A stretch of DNA of 52,443 nucleotides, taken from contig JAQBXL010000008.1 of assembly GCA_027624135.1 (NCBI GenBank), forward strand, positions 1 through 52,443, written 5' to 3'. Position numbers and translations under genes: made by a program. Numbering within the stretch: position 1 is the first letter of the stretch; the number at the start of each line of letters is the position of its first letter. This document shows positions 44,472 through 52,443 of the stretch, in pieces. The DNA comes from Chloroflexota bacterium. Its GTDB lineage: Bacteria; Chloroflexota; Dehalococcoidia; Lucifugimonadales; UBA3495. The notes under the pieces were generated by a model. It worked only from the letters and a program-made list of their open reading frames with translations. It had not been told where the DNA came from and did no database searches.

Positions 44472-45395
44472 ATGGTCCAGCCGGCTAATCTGATCATAGA
44501 CACCGATCCTGGAGTGGATGACGCCATTGCTATCTTGATGGCTCTAGCATCACCAGGGGTCGATATCGTTGGATTGACCACGGTAGGTGGAAACGTCCCG
44601 TTGGCCCGGTCCACCCGAAACGCCTTGGCGCTGCTCCAAGCGGCCGGGAGGAGCGATATTCCCGTCGCCAGAGGCGCGACACGGCCCATGCGGGGCAGGT
44701 ACATCTATGCCCCCCAGTTTCATGGCCCAGGTGGACTATCGACCCGTCTGCCCGACCCGATCGCTCAGCCGGTCCCGGAGGGTGCGGTCCAGTTTCTGCA
44801 TAATCATCTGACTCGCCAACCCGGTGGGTTCGTCCTTGTCGCCCTTGGGCCGTTGACCAACCTCGCCCGCCTGATTCGGGAGTGGCCGACCGCATTGGAA
44901 CAGGCAAAGAAGATCGTGATCATGGGCGGGGCGGTAGATACACCTGGCAACGTCACGCCGAAGGCTGAGTTCAATTTCTACAGCGACCCGGTGGCCGCCG
45001 AGATCGTTTTATCGAGTCGACTTCCGGTCACCCTGGTTGATCTGGCAGCCTGCCGTCAGGTCGGCATCAGCCGCGATCAGGCGTTTGGGCTGCGAACCGC
45101 ACACCCCCTTGGCCGGCTGGTCCTCAGCTTGCTAAATGGCTGGTTCCAGCGAGAGCCCAGCCGGGAGAGGTTCGAGTTCTACGACCCATTGGCCTTAGCT
45201 ATAGCCCTGGACCCCGCCATCGCCACAGTCGTCAAGGTGGACCTGGACGTGGGTCTGGAAGAGAACGATTCCTGGGGAGAGACATTGGAAAGCGGCGGTC
45301 CGGGCGAGGTTACGTTGCCTCAAGCCGTGAACGTGCCAAGGTTCTTTGGGATGCTTGAGACTTTCCTGGAGATAGAGGAATTGCCTGTCCAGTAA
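44472..45395 (+). CDS. Inosine-uridine preferring nucleoside hydrolase
   Basis: A 307-residue nucleoside hydrolase of the IunH family. The calcium-binding DTDPGVDDA motif is at 10-18, with MGGAVDTPGNVTPKAEFNFYSDP as the second signature and FYDPLALA near the C-terminus. It cleaves the N-glycosidic bond of ribonucleosides to free base and ribose. It ends the hopanoid locus and is the second base-releasing enzyme there, beside HpnG. A role on adenosylhopane is possible, but ordinary purine/pyrimidine salvage is as likely. Confidence 0.9.
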   Translation: MVQPANLIIDTDPGVDDAIAILMALASPGVDIVGLTTVGGNVPLARSTRNALALLQAAGRSDIPVARGATRPMRGRYIYAPQFHGPGGLSTRLPDPIAQPVPEGAVQFLHNHLTRQPGGFVLVALGPLTNLARLIREWPTALEQAKKIVIMGGAVDTPGNVTPKAEFNFYSDPVAAEIVLSSRLPVTLVDLAACRQVGISRDQAFGLRTAHPLGRLVLSLLNGWFQREPSRERFEFYDPLALAIALDPAIATVVKVDLDVGLEENDSWGETLESGGPGEVTLPQAVNVPRFFGMLETFLEIEELPVQ

Positions 45396-45398
45396 AGA

Positions 45399-45500
45399 CT
45401 CCTTCGACAGGCTCAGGATGAGCGGATGCAGGGCAATCAAATACGTCAATTTCAGATCATGAGCGGAATCACGGGAACCTTGCAACTCCCCCTCATCCTG
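45399..45500. repeat. REP-like inverted element (CTTCGACAGGCTCAGGATGAG)
   Basis: CTCCTTCGACAGGCTCAGG and following bases resemble a widespread intergenic element. CAGGATGAG (45414-45422) pairs with CTCATCCTG (45492-45500). GCAAC/GTTGC also flank the second arm at 45482-45505. It lies in the 280-bp spacer after the nucleoside hydrolase; nothing else is seen there. Confidence 0.5.
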
Positions 45501-45677
45501 GGTTGCGCAATCGCCACCGACACGCGTTTTGGCTACGGGGATTGTTGTTCTAGGGGTGGGCGATTGGATTCATAGACTTTAGGATGCTGCATGATTCCCA
45601 CCGAGTCGGGAACTTTTGACTGGTCTGTATCGTCATTAGTAGATCAGAGAATGATTTGTTAAACCCGGAGCGACGAT

Positions 45678-47243
45678 ATGACCCGAATGATCTCTTTCGC
45701 AGCTGTCATGGCTTTAGCCATATCCGTCTTCGCCGTGCTGGCCGTTGCCGAGTCTGCGGTGGCCTGTGGTGGCTTCTTTTGTCAGAACTCCCCCGTAGAT
45801 CAAAACGCCGAGCGCATAATCTTCACCCAAAACAAAGATGGCACTACCTCGGCCTATATCCAGATTCAGTACACCGGCTCAGCATCCAGTTTCTCCTGGA
45901 TTCTGCCTCTGCCAGAGGCCATTGGCCCCGAGGATATTGAAGTTCCCGAGGACGCTATGGCGGCCTTTACTGAGCTGGAGGTGGCGACTGATCCAGTATT
46001 CATTCCGCCGGAGTTGCCCGAATGCGCCAGAGTGCAGATGTCAGTCATGGCAGTAGCCCAGTCCGCCGCTCAGGAAGATGGGGTTGAGATTTTCGCAAGC
46101 GGTGAGGTGGGGCCCTACGGATTCGACGTAATCGGGTCGGCGAATCCCGACGCGCTAGTAGAGTGGTTGCGCGAAAACGAGTACTGGGTCACAGAGGAAA
46201 TGGAGCCTCTGATCAACGTCTACGTCGAGGAACAATTCGTCTTCTTGGCTATGCGCCTCCTGCCGGGTCAAGGAGCGCAGGATGTCCAACCGGTCAAGAT
46301 TACCTACCCATCTGAGAGGCCTATGATTCCTCTTCGACTGACGGCCGTAGCAGCAAACCCAGACATGGCAGTGATGACCTGGTTCTACGCTGATAGTCAG
46401 GCGGCGCCGATGAATTACGCCAAGATGGAAATTGCTGATGAAGACCTAACTCTCTCCCTTTTCGGCCGCAGCAACTACCGTCAGCTAATGAGCGACCGCG
46501 CCGACGAATTCGGCGGTCATGCCTTCATCACCGAGTACGCAGCCCCCACACAAGAGTTGCGAGTCACTCATCCATTGCTTCGTGACCTGGGAAACAGATA
46601 CCCCTACGTGACCCGCCTAAACACTGTCATATCGCCATTGGAGATGACCGTCGACCCTGTATTCGATTACGACCCACAGCTCAAGGATGTATCGAATATC
46701 CACGACCTGTCGGCAATGACGGGATTGTTCGACTGCGAGCGGAGCAGCGGCATCAACACTTCCGCAAGTCAGACCAAGGTAACAGACGATTGTCAGGACC
46801 CTTCGGCCTCTGATTCTCAATCGGTCTCCCTAACCTTGGGTGTGTCAGATGTCTCAGGCACATTTGATGAAATTATGGAGTTGATGGCCGACTTGGGTGG
46901 CGTGCTGGGCCGGTCCAGCCTGTCAGTGCAGACGGGAGAGGATAGCGGGTTCTTGTCCTTTAGCGTCGACCGGAATGAACTTCAATCTGCCTTGGAATCT
47001 ATCGAAGGCCAGGGAAAAGTACAACTTAAAGAGCTGCGAGAAAGCTTGGCCCCCCTGGATGGTGAGGACCGATCCCCGGATGGAACGAACGCCCGCATCG
47101 ACGTGTCGCTGATCGAAGATACGTCTTCTAAAACAGGACTGATCGTCGCGATTGCGGCGCCTAGTGCAGTAGCATTTATTGTTCTTCTGGCCGGCCTCTT
47201 CTTTCTAACTTACCGGCTTGGAAGCCGCCGCGTGAGAAATTAG
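45678..47243 (+). CDS. Membrane-anchored DUF2330 protein with a C-terminal DUF4349-like region
   Basis: A 521-residue exported protein. The signal peptide covers 1-29, with the DUF2330 opening motif CGGFFC at 30-35 and SSFSWILPLPEAIGPEDI following. Residues 45-340 form the DUF2330 body. From about 390 the sequence changes to a DUF4349-like pattern (VSLTLGVSDVSGTFDEIMELMADLGG, then SRSSLSV, and ARIDVSLIEDTSS), and it ends in one transmembrane segment (about 492-512) with a basic tail. The N-terminal part would be outside and the tail inside. Both domains lack known function. DUF4349 is usually found in its own lipoprotein, so the fusion is notable. The start has GGAG 8 bases upstream. Confidence 0.82.
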   Translation: MTRMISFAAVMALAISVFAVLAVAESAVACGGFFCQNSPVDQNAERIIFTQNKDGTTSAYIQIQYTGSASSFSWILPLPEAIGPEDIEVPEDAMAAFTELEVATDPVFIPPELPECARVQMSVMAVAQSAAQEDGVEIFASGEVGPYGFDVIGSANPDALVEWLRENEYWVTEEMEPLINVYVEEQFVFLAMRLLPGQGAQDVQPVKITYPSERPMIPLRLTAVAANPDMAVMTWFYADSQAAPMNYAKMEIADEDLTLSLFGRSNYRQLMSDRADEFGGHAFITEYAAPTQELRVTHPLLRDLGNRYPYVTRLNTVISPLEMTVDPVFDYDPQLKDVSNIHDLSAMTGLFDCERSSGINTSASQTKVTDDCQDPSASDSQSVSLTLGVSDVSGTFDEIMELMADLGGVLGRSSLSVQTGEDSGFLSFSVDRNELQSALESIEGQGKVQLKELRESLAPLDGEDRSPDGTNARIDVSLIEDTSSKTGLIVAIAAPSAVAFIVLLAGLFFLTYRLGSRRVRN

Positions 47244-47425
47244 AGAAAATACACGGGTCTTATCTCGGGGGCAGGCCATTTCGGCTCGCGTCCGACTTAG
47301 CGCGGCGCCACCAAACAATCGCGGTCAGGGTCGCATTTACACTATGATTTGGACGCCTGCCGGACCAATCCTCTATTGATGAATGGTTGGTGTAATGCCT
47401 GGGTCGGGTTCCTTTTGGCTACATG

Positions 47426-48826
47426 CTAGAGTGGCAATGTCTCTAGTGTTAGGTCGCCCGCCAGCCCGTCTTGCAAGATGTCCAGCATTGGGAAATCCCA
47501 CTCGGTGACGAATGTGATGGCTGTGCCGTCGCGTCCCATGCGCGCGGTTCTCCCAATGCGGTGGACGTACTCTTCCAGGTTTTGGGGCATGTCGTAGTTG
47601 ACAACGTGGGAGATCTGCGGAATATCCAGGCCCCGGGCAGCTACATTGGTAGCCACAAGCACCCTGAGTTCCCCGGTGTGAAATGACCGCATAGCGGAGT
47701 TTCGTTCCGATTGTATCAGGCCACCATGAATCCCCGCAGCGGCGATGCCTTGCCGCTGCAGCGCTTGAGCCAGATTATCTACGCCGGCTTTGGTTCTTCG
47801 GAATATAAGGACCTTCCCATCATTCACCTCGGTTTTTAGCAGCTTAACGAATGAACGCGTCCGGTCCTGTTCCAGCACCTCGTAGTACACCTGGCGTACG
47901 TCTGGTGCGGTTTCAATCTCACTGCCTATTCGTATCCAAACCGGTGACCGCATGTGGCGGCCGACGATTCGGCGAATAAGAGAGGGCATTGTGGCAGAGA
48001 ATAGGGCGGTCTGCCGGTTTTTGGGCGTATGCCACAGGATCCGCTCGATATCCGGCAAAAAGCCGATGTCTAGCATCTCGTCGGCCTCGTCCAGTACTAC
48101 GGTGCGAACAGATTCTAGCCGTAAAGTCCCTTTACCAATGTGATCCAATACCCGGCCGGGAGTACCCACAACTATATGAGCATTGCGATTGATCGCCGCA
48201 ATCTGCCTGGCGATGGGTTGTCCTCCGTAGCAAGCGACCACTCCCAGGCGACGGAACTGGCTCAGGCGAACTAGTTCATCGCGGACCTGCATCGCCAGTT
48301 CGCGAGTCGGAACCAGTATCAACCCTTGAATGGAATTCTGTGAGGGGTCTGCCTGTTCCACCAAGGGAATCCCAAAAGCGGCGGTTTTCCCAGTGCCCGT
48401 GTGGGCTTGGCCCACCACATCGTTGCCAGCTAAGAGCGGCCCGATGCAATCGGTTTGGATTGGGGTGGGTTCATCGTAGCCAATCGTTTTGAGGGCGAGG
48501 GCGACATCGTGACTTACTTCCTGAGTGCCGAACCAATACGGGCCTGGTCCATCGAGAATCGGGAGTGTCGGCTTTTTTACGGCTGGTTTATTCCGGCTTC
48601 GTCGATTATCTGCCTCAACACGGCCTGCATTGTTGTGGCCTGGATCGTTAGGGAGAGAAGTTACTTTAGGGACCTGCTCAACCTGGAGTAGAGGAGTGGA
48701 AGCCACTTGAAGGGTTTGCTCGGCTTGGGGTGGGGAAATGGAGGCAGGGTCTTGATCCCTACGCCATGGACGGCGATGCCACCACCGGGACTGGCGATTA
48801 GGAGGCGTTGACGCCTGCGATGTCAT
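47426..48826 (-). CDS. DEAD-box RNA helicase
   Basis: A 466-residue DEAD-box ATPase, unwinding RNA duplexes in ribosome assembly or cold stress. All core motifs are seen: Q motif GYDEPTPIQ, AHTGTGKT (141-148), PTRELA, GTPGR, DEAD (246-249), SATMP, and HRIGRTARMGR. Residues 1-95 are a disordered Pro/Gln/Arg-rich extension (RRPWRRDQD) of unknown role. The C-terminus stops just after the second RecA domain, without an RNA-binding tail. No ribosome-binding site is clear before the ATG. Its 3' end faces the DUF2330 gene. Confidence 0.95.
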   Translation of the reverse strand: MTSQASTPPNRQSRWWHRRPWRRDQDPASISPPQAEQTLQVASTPLLQVEQVPKVTSLPNDPGHNNAGRVEADNRRSRNKPAVKKPTLPILDGPGPYWFGTQEVSHDVALALKTIGYDEPTPIQTDCIGPLLAGNDVVGQAHTGTGKTAAFGIPLVEQADPSQNSIQGLILVPTRELAMQVRDELVRLSQFRRLGVVACYGGQPIARQIAAINRNAHIVVGTPGRVLDHIGKGTLRLESVRTVVLDEADEMLDIGFLPDIERILWHTPKNRQTALFSATMPSLIRRIVGRHMRSPVWIRIGSEIETAPDVRQVYYEVLEQDRTRSFVKLLKTEVNDGKVLIFRRTKAGVDNLAQALQRQGIAAAGIHGGLIQSERNSAMRSFHTGELRVLVATNVAARGLDIPQISHVVNYDMPQNLEEYVHRIGRTARMGRDGTAITFVTEWDFPMLDILQDGLAGDLTLETLPL

Positions 48827-49227
48827 GGGGTCGGAGTTGCGTCTGTTAAATATGATGCTTTTTTCCTTGTTATCTCACTGCAGTAATCTTGATTTTACAC
48901 CTTCGCCGATTTTTTAGTATTCGAGAACTCTTCTTTCCCAGCTCTCTGGGAGCATCCAGGGGTCACTCAGGACCAGCGGCGAGACTTGGTCAGGGAAGTA
49001 TTGGATGGAATCTGGCTTCGTTATGGCAAGCTCGTTGCTGTGAAACCGGGGTCGGAGTACGCCCCTTGATTCGCGTACAATATCTGGAGTGAAAACCACC
49101 AAGTCGGTGACGACCGCTCATCCTGACAAAGGTTACGCAAATTACCCTTTGCGGTTCACTCTGACCAGGACTTTGGTTAAGCGTCCGAAGTCGAGAGTCT
49201 CCTCGGATATACCCGGCGATGGGGCAA
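48827..49227. other. Spacer between the helicase and the accessory region
   Basis: About 400 bp with only short, unconvincing ORFs. No tRNA was recognised, so there is no obvious attachment site. It marks the change from core to accessory genes. Confidence 0.45.
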
Positions 49228-49986
49228 TCACAGTGCCCCTGCCCTGATTATGGCAACCTTGACGCTGCGAATAAACTCGTCAACCGTCGCGATCAATGCG
49301 TCGGTTTTTGTTGCCAGCCTAGTGCGCAGAGTCAAATGCGGTACGCCGTTAGGGCTAACTCCAGACACCTCGAAGGTCATAGCAAAGCCTTTTTGGCTTT
49401 CGATGGCTTGTCCCACGAATTCCACCATTCGACTTTGGAGTCGGTCATAGTCTCTATTCAACCGCTCCGAGTCCTCCCTCGGAAGGCGGTCGAGCACCTC
49501 TTTCAACAATTCTTCTTCTTCGTCTCTTAGCCAGCAGCGCGTAACCTCACCCTCAACCTGTTGCCACGATAAATCACGGCTACCCACCCGTTCGATACGG
49601 AACCCGGTTCTTTGGTCGAACGCATCGAATCCATTCATCTCCCATGGATCAGGGACCCACATCGAATCGAACAGTCCACTAACGTCCGGTATGGGACGGG
49701 AGCGGGCACCGCGTCCCGATGGGCGCGGGCTGGGTTCAGCAGGTGGGATCGGCTTTGGGTGAAGCTTGCGGTACTCCAGGTAATAAGGGTAAAGAAACTT
49801 GGATTGTCGAGGCCAATCGCTTCCGAACTCCCCGCCTTTATACCCTCGGTCGAACCGGCCCAACCAAACTCTGAGTCTTTCCCAGGTGCGATCACTCAGG
49901 GCGTCTGTATCAACAAGGACCCCGCCGGTCTCTAGCTGCTCCCAAAACCGCATTGCTATTTCTGGGGTGACCTTCGTCTCTGCCAC
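49228..49986 (-). CDS. Protein of unknown function
   Basis: About 252 residues. The track start at 50007 has no ribosome-binding site, but GGAGG lies inside its first codons, 5 bases before a GTG at 49986, which I prefer. No family is recognised. It has an N-terminal region (ETGGVLVDTDALSDRTWERLRVWL), a Pro/Arg-rich middle (PIPPAEPSPRPSGRGARSRP) and a charged helical segment (RDEEEELLKEVLDRLPRED) that may form a coiled coil. It is divergent from the small plus-strand gene by about 31 bp, a possible shared promoter. Confidence 0.5.
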   Translation of the reverse strand: MAETKVTPEIAMRFWEQLETGGVLVDTDALSDRTWERLRVWLGRFDRGYKGGEFGSDWPRQSKFLYPYYLEYRKLHPKPIPPAEPSPRPSGRGARSRPIPDVSGLFDSMWVPDPWEMNGFDAFDQRTGFRIERVGSRDLSWQQVEGEVTRCWLRDEEEELLKEVLDRLPREDSERLNRDYDRLQSRMVEFVGQAIESQKGFAMTFEVSGVSPNGVPHLTLRTRLATKTDALIATVDEFIRSVKVAIIRAGAL

Positions 49987-50017
49987 AGCAACCTCCGAGA
50001 AAGCCATTATTCAGTAG

Positions 50018-50266
50018 ATGGCAATTTGGTGCAAATGCGTTGCCTACTGGCTTTTTCCCACTGGCTTTGACACGGCAGTCCCGCCAGCTATTGTGGAAGA
50101 GGTGGGTAAGAAGAAGAAGCAGCCACCGCCGATGCCGACGGTCGTCCTGATCCCCCATTCTAAAGCGGACGGGGACCGGCGGTTGAAGAAGGCCTTTGAC
50201 TTGATTCTCCACGCGACCAAGAGCCCAGCAGATCCGCAAGAGCCGAACGAATCTCAAGAGGAGTAG
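50018..50266 (+). CDS. Small protein of unknown function, upstream of the ATPase
   Basis: An 82-residue ORF, with a Lys/Pro-rich middle (GKKKKQPPPMPTVV) and acidic tail (PQEPNESQEE). No family is recognised. The start has no clear ribosome-binding site, and a downstream GTG is possible. It ends 3 bp before the ATPase start, so if real it is co-transcribed with it, and its 3' end carries the ATPase ribosome-binding site (AAGAGGAG). Confidence 0.4.
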   Translation: MAIWCKCVAYWLFPTGFDTAVPPAIVEEVGKKKKQPPPMPTVVLIPHSKADGDRRLKKAFDLILHATKSPADPQEPNESQEE

Positions 50267-50269
50267 GGG

Positions 50270-51571
50270 ATGATGGAAAAAGGCAGAAATTCCCGCATAC
50301 GCCGTGCGACCATAAACCCTTCAGACGACGGATTAGCCGTCGAGGACCGGGTGCTCCGAAAAAAGCAGGAGGAGACACCGGAGGACGAGGAGGCGATGGA
50401 GTTGTTATCGCATCCCGATCTCCTGAATCGCTTCCTCGCTTTTGGGTACGAGGCTGGGCACGTTGGCGAGGAGGAGAACCGCCAGGCACTTTATGTGATC
50501 CTGACGGGACGAAAGGTGCTGAATTACCGCATGCACGCCGGTGTTATCGGAGAATCCGGTGCAGGGAAGTCCGAGTTGTGCCGATTCGTGCTCTCAACCA
50601 TGCCGCAGCAGGAGGTCCTTTACCTTGGAGGAGGCGTCAGCAAGAAGGCCCTCCAATTCCAAAAAGATCTCACTGGCCGGCTCATATTCATCGATGAGGC
50701 CAACAAGCTGGACGACGACACTTGGGCTTTGCTCCGGGAGGCGATGACCAAACCAGAAGTCCAGCGAATGGTGACGGAGCGGACCGAGTCCGGGATTTAC
50801 GGGGCACGAACCTACGTCGCTCAATGCGACCGGCTGGTACTAGTCCAGGCTGCTTCTCGTCCCATCGTGGATCCAGCCAACGAGACCCGGTTTTTCCTCC
50901 TGCACCCGGACACCTCTCCCGAGCAGACTGAGGCTATCTTAGACGTCCAGGCTATGAGGGCGGAGGGCCGTCCGCCCTCCTCCCTCAAAGCCGATCTGGG
51001 GGTTTGGAGGCGTGCGCAGGAGCTTCTAAGGCCGTGCCACGTGGAGATACCTTATGCGACTGGTCTCAGGCAGTTGTTTACTTCAAACGCAATCCGAGCC
51101 AGGAGGGACTTCGACCGTGTTCTTGCCCTGGTTGCCGCAACGGCCTGTCTCCACCAGTACCAGAGGCCCACCGAGAGTGAGGATGATTAACTCGTCATCA
51201 AAGCGGAAATCCGGGACTACGAACTTGCGTACCGCTTTGCCGGGCCGATCTTCTACAGATCAACGGCAAGTCTTACCCCGACGCAGAAGAAGGTCTTGGA
51301 AAGGATGATTGGGAAGAGGCCGAAGTTGGGAGCCAGATTCAAGACGCATGAGGTCAAGGAGTGGATGGGCAAGACGTACACGACCGTGAAGGAGCACCTG
51401 GACAACCTGAGGGACCTGGGAATCCTTGAAGAAGGGCAAAACAAAGACGGGAAGTTTTACAAGCGAGTCTCCGATCAACCTCGGGGCGCCGACCTTCCTT
51501 CTCCTGCGGAGTTACGGAAAAGCATGGAACCTGAGATAAATGACTCCGAGGGCGGCACGGAGGTGGTGTAG
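50270..51571 (+). pseudogene. P-loop ATPase of a mobile replication-type module, interrupted by in-frame TAA
   Basis: The reading frame that begins at 50270 encodes an ATPase with Walker A GESGAGKS (94-101) and Walker B LIFIDEANK (138-146). It ends at TAA 51188-51190 after residue 306 (ending PTESEDD). The same frame continues directly as CTC GTC ATC AAA and so on, giving a coherent C-terminal part to 51571: IKAEIRDYELAYRFAG, then a winged-helix-like region (THEVKEWMGKTYTTVKEHLDNLRDLGILE). In related mobile-element ATPases the LHQYQR segment (about 292-297) is followed by such a region in one chain. A nonsense change (or sequence error) therefore seems to split one gene. The 3' part keeps the ribosome-binding site of the next gene. 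Its exact role (helicase-like, phage or plasmid type) is inference. Confidence 0.7.
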
Positions 51572-51573
51572 CC

Positions 51574-51939
51574 ATGGACGCTGAGCAACTCGTGGACAGG
51601 CTCCGTCGCCAAGGGGTGGCAATCAGCATACGCGACGGTGAATTGAGGCTGGTGCCGGGATCCCTTGTACCAGGCCACTTGGTGAAGCAGGTGCGGGAGA
51701 ACAAGTCAGACATCTACCGCTACCTTCAGGTCAATCCGCCATCCACCATGGGTACTGACGCTACAACCGAAGGCTGCTGGCCACTGGAGCTCTGGCGGCG
51801 TCTGAGTCGTCCAGAGTGGCGCCAGTATCTGAGGCAGAGCATAGAAAACCAAGACAAAGAGCGGGAGGAGCACGCCCGCTGGATGTTGCGGGAGATATTA
51901 CCCCGCATTTCCCATATGGCTCAAAAGCTCTCTCAGTAA
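51574..51939 (+). CDS. Small protein with TubC-docking-like N-terminus
   Basis: A 121-residue protein. The first 50 residues (VDRLRRQGVAISIRDGELRLV, then LVKQVRENKSDIYRYL) resemble the TubC N-terminal docking-type domain, a small alpha/beta unit first seen in synthetase docking and also found in mobile-element proteins. The rest is helical and charged, with no known domain. GGAGGTGG, inside the last codons of the ATPase frame, precedes its ATG by 9 bases, so translation is coupled. It is the last gene before the insertion sequence. Confidence 0.55.
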   Translation: MDAEQLVDRLRRQGVAISIRDGELRLVPGSLVPGHLVKQVRENKSDIYRYLQVNPPSTMGTDATTEGCWPLELWRRLSRPEWRQYLRQSIENQDKEREEHARWMLREILPRISHMAQKLSQ

Positions 51940-52059
51940 TTCGTCTATGTTCTTTCAACCGTTGTCTAATTATAGGCCAGGTTGCGTTTGGACAGCTAGA
52001 ATAACTCCATGATTTGGCCTCATTGCAGTAAGATACCGTAATAATCATGGAGGCACCCA

Positions 52060-52443
52060 ATGGGTGACGGCGAAAATGCCTCTCTCCGGCTTCAATTCAA
52101 CCCAAAAGTCCGCCTGGAATTCCACGGTTCCACCATCACCTCAGATGCTGGTCTTCTTGCATTTCGAGAGTTTGATGATGCCTTGGGCCTTACCGAAATC
52201 GCTGAGGACTACCTCCAGGAAAGCCGTACCGGACGCAATATCCTACACCACCTGGTCCCGCTGCTAAGACAGTCGATCTACAGCCGCCTGGCTGGCTACG
52301 ATGATACCAATGACGCAGTGCGCCTTTCCCAAGACCCAGCCATGCGAGTGATCGTGGGTTGGCTGGGCTCGGAGCGCAAGGCTGCCAGCACCAGCGAGAT
52401 GGGCCGGTTTGAGACCGAGTTGCTGACCCAAGAGAACAACCGG
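52060..52443 (+). mobile_element. IS1380-family transposase, N-terminal 128 codons (cut by window edge)
   Basis: The ATG at 52060, 6 bases after GGAGG, opens a frame that runs to the window edge. The sequence has the IS1380 hallmarks SDAGLLAFREFDDALGL, YLQESRTGRNILHHL, RLAGYDDTNDAVRLSQDPA and ASTSEMGRFETELLT. The catalytic DDE residues lie beyond the window. The left inverted repeat should be in 51940-52059, but I could not define it without the right end. It is probably intact but its completeness is unknown. Confidence 0.88.

Noticed and set aside
51940-52059. Left inverted repeat of the IS1380 element
   Set aside because: It should lie here, but without the right end no pair can be matched, so no boundary is claimed.

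Overview
The window looks like chromosomal DNA of a free-living bacterium of the phylum Chloroflexota, most likely near the SAR202/Dehalococcoidia lineages. This is inference from gene content: repeated CaiB/BaiF CoA-transferases with a double-hotdog MaoC protein, a sufBCDSU order with SufU scaffolds, a hopanoid locus, DUF1501/DUF1800 proteins, and many TTG/GTG starts. No rRNA, tRNA or CRISPR array was seen.

Layout. 1-1559 (-) is the N-terminal part of a secreted IPT/TIG-domain protein; the ORF track misses it because the gene runs off the left edge. A 27-codon ORF with a perfect Shine-Dalgarno lies upstream. 2340-6306 (-) holds housekeeping genes: rho, a small transaldolase and pyrG, the last behind a consensus promoter. 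6543-10235 (-) is an acyl-CoA cassette of a double-hotdog hydratase followed by two class III CoA-transferases, tightly coupled. 10424-14000 (+) encodes a DinB-like protein, a UPF0104/LPG-synthase-type membrane protein and a peptide-type ABC substrate-binding lipoprotein.

14012-19961 (-) is an Fe-S assembly operon, sufB-C-D-S-U plus a second SufU paralogue, joined by ATGA overlaps. Its promoter is covered by a 25-bp inverted repeat that fits the IscR type-1 operator layout. 20390-24665 (+) carries tatD, a LysR regulator, DUF1802, a transglutaminase-like protein and an aldo/keto reductase. PPDK follows with a strong terminator, then an acyl-CoA dehydrogenase. A crotonase and a HIT protein lie on the minus strand, then mogA/moaB and a small protein on the plus strand. 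31345-35098 (-) is a DUF1800-DUF1501-NHL operon behind a TTGACA-17-TATATT promoter.

35755-45395 (+) is a hopanoid locus: prenyl synthase, HpnH, HpnG-like, HpnA, squalene-hopene cyclase, YjbQ family, HpnD-like synthase, an epimerase-fold protein and a nucleoside hydrolase. Together they would cover chain elongation, cyclisation and adenosyl/ribosyl side-chain chemistry, but hpnC and hpnE are not here. 45678-47243 (+) is a membrane-anchored protein that appears to fuse DUF2330 to a DUF4349-like domain. A DEAD-box helicase follows on the minus strand.

49228-52443 is accessory DNA. It has an unknown divergent gene, a P-loop ATPase interrupted by an in-frame TAA, a TubC-docking-like small protein and the start of an IS1380-family transposase cut by the window edge. 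The observations most worth following are the IscR-like suf operator, the broken ATPase module, the DUF2330-DUF4349 fusion and the hopanoid locus with its extra nucleosidase.
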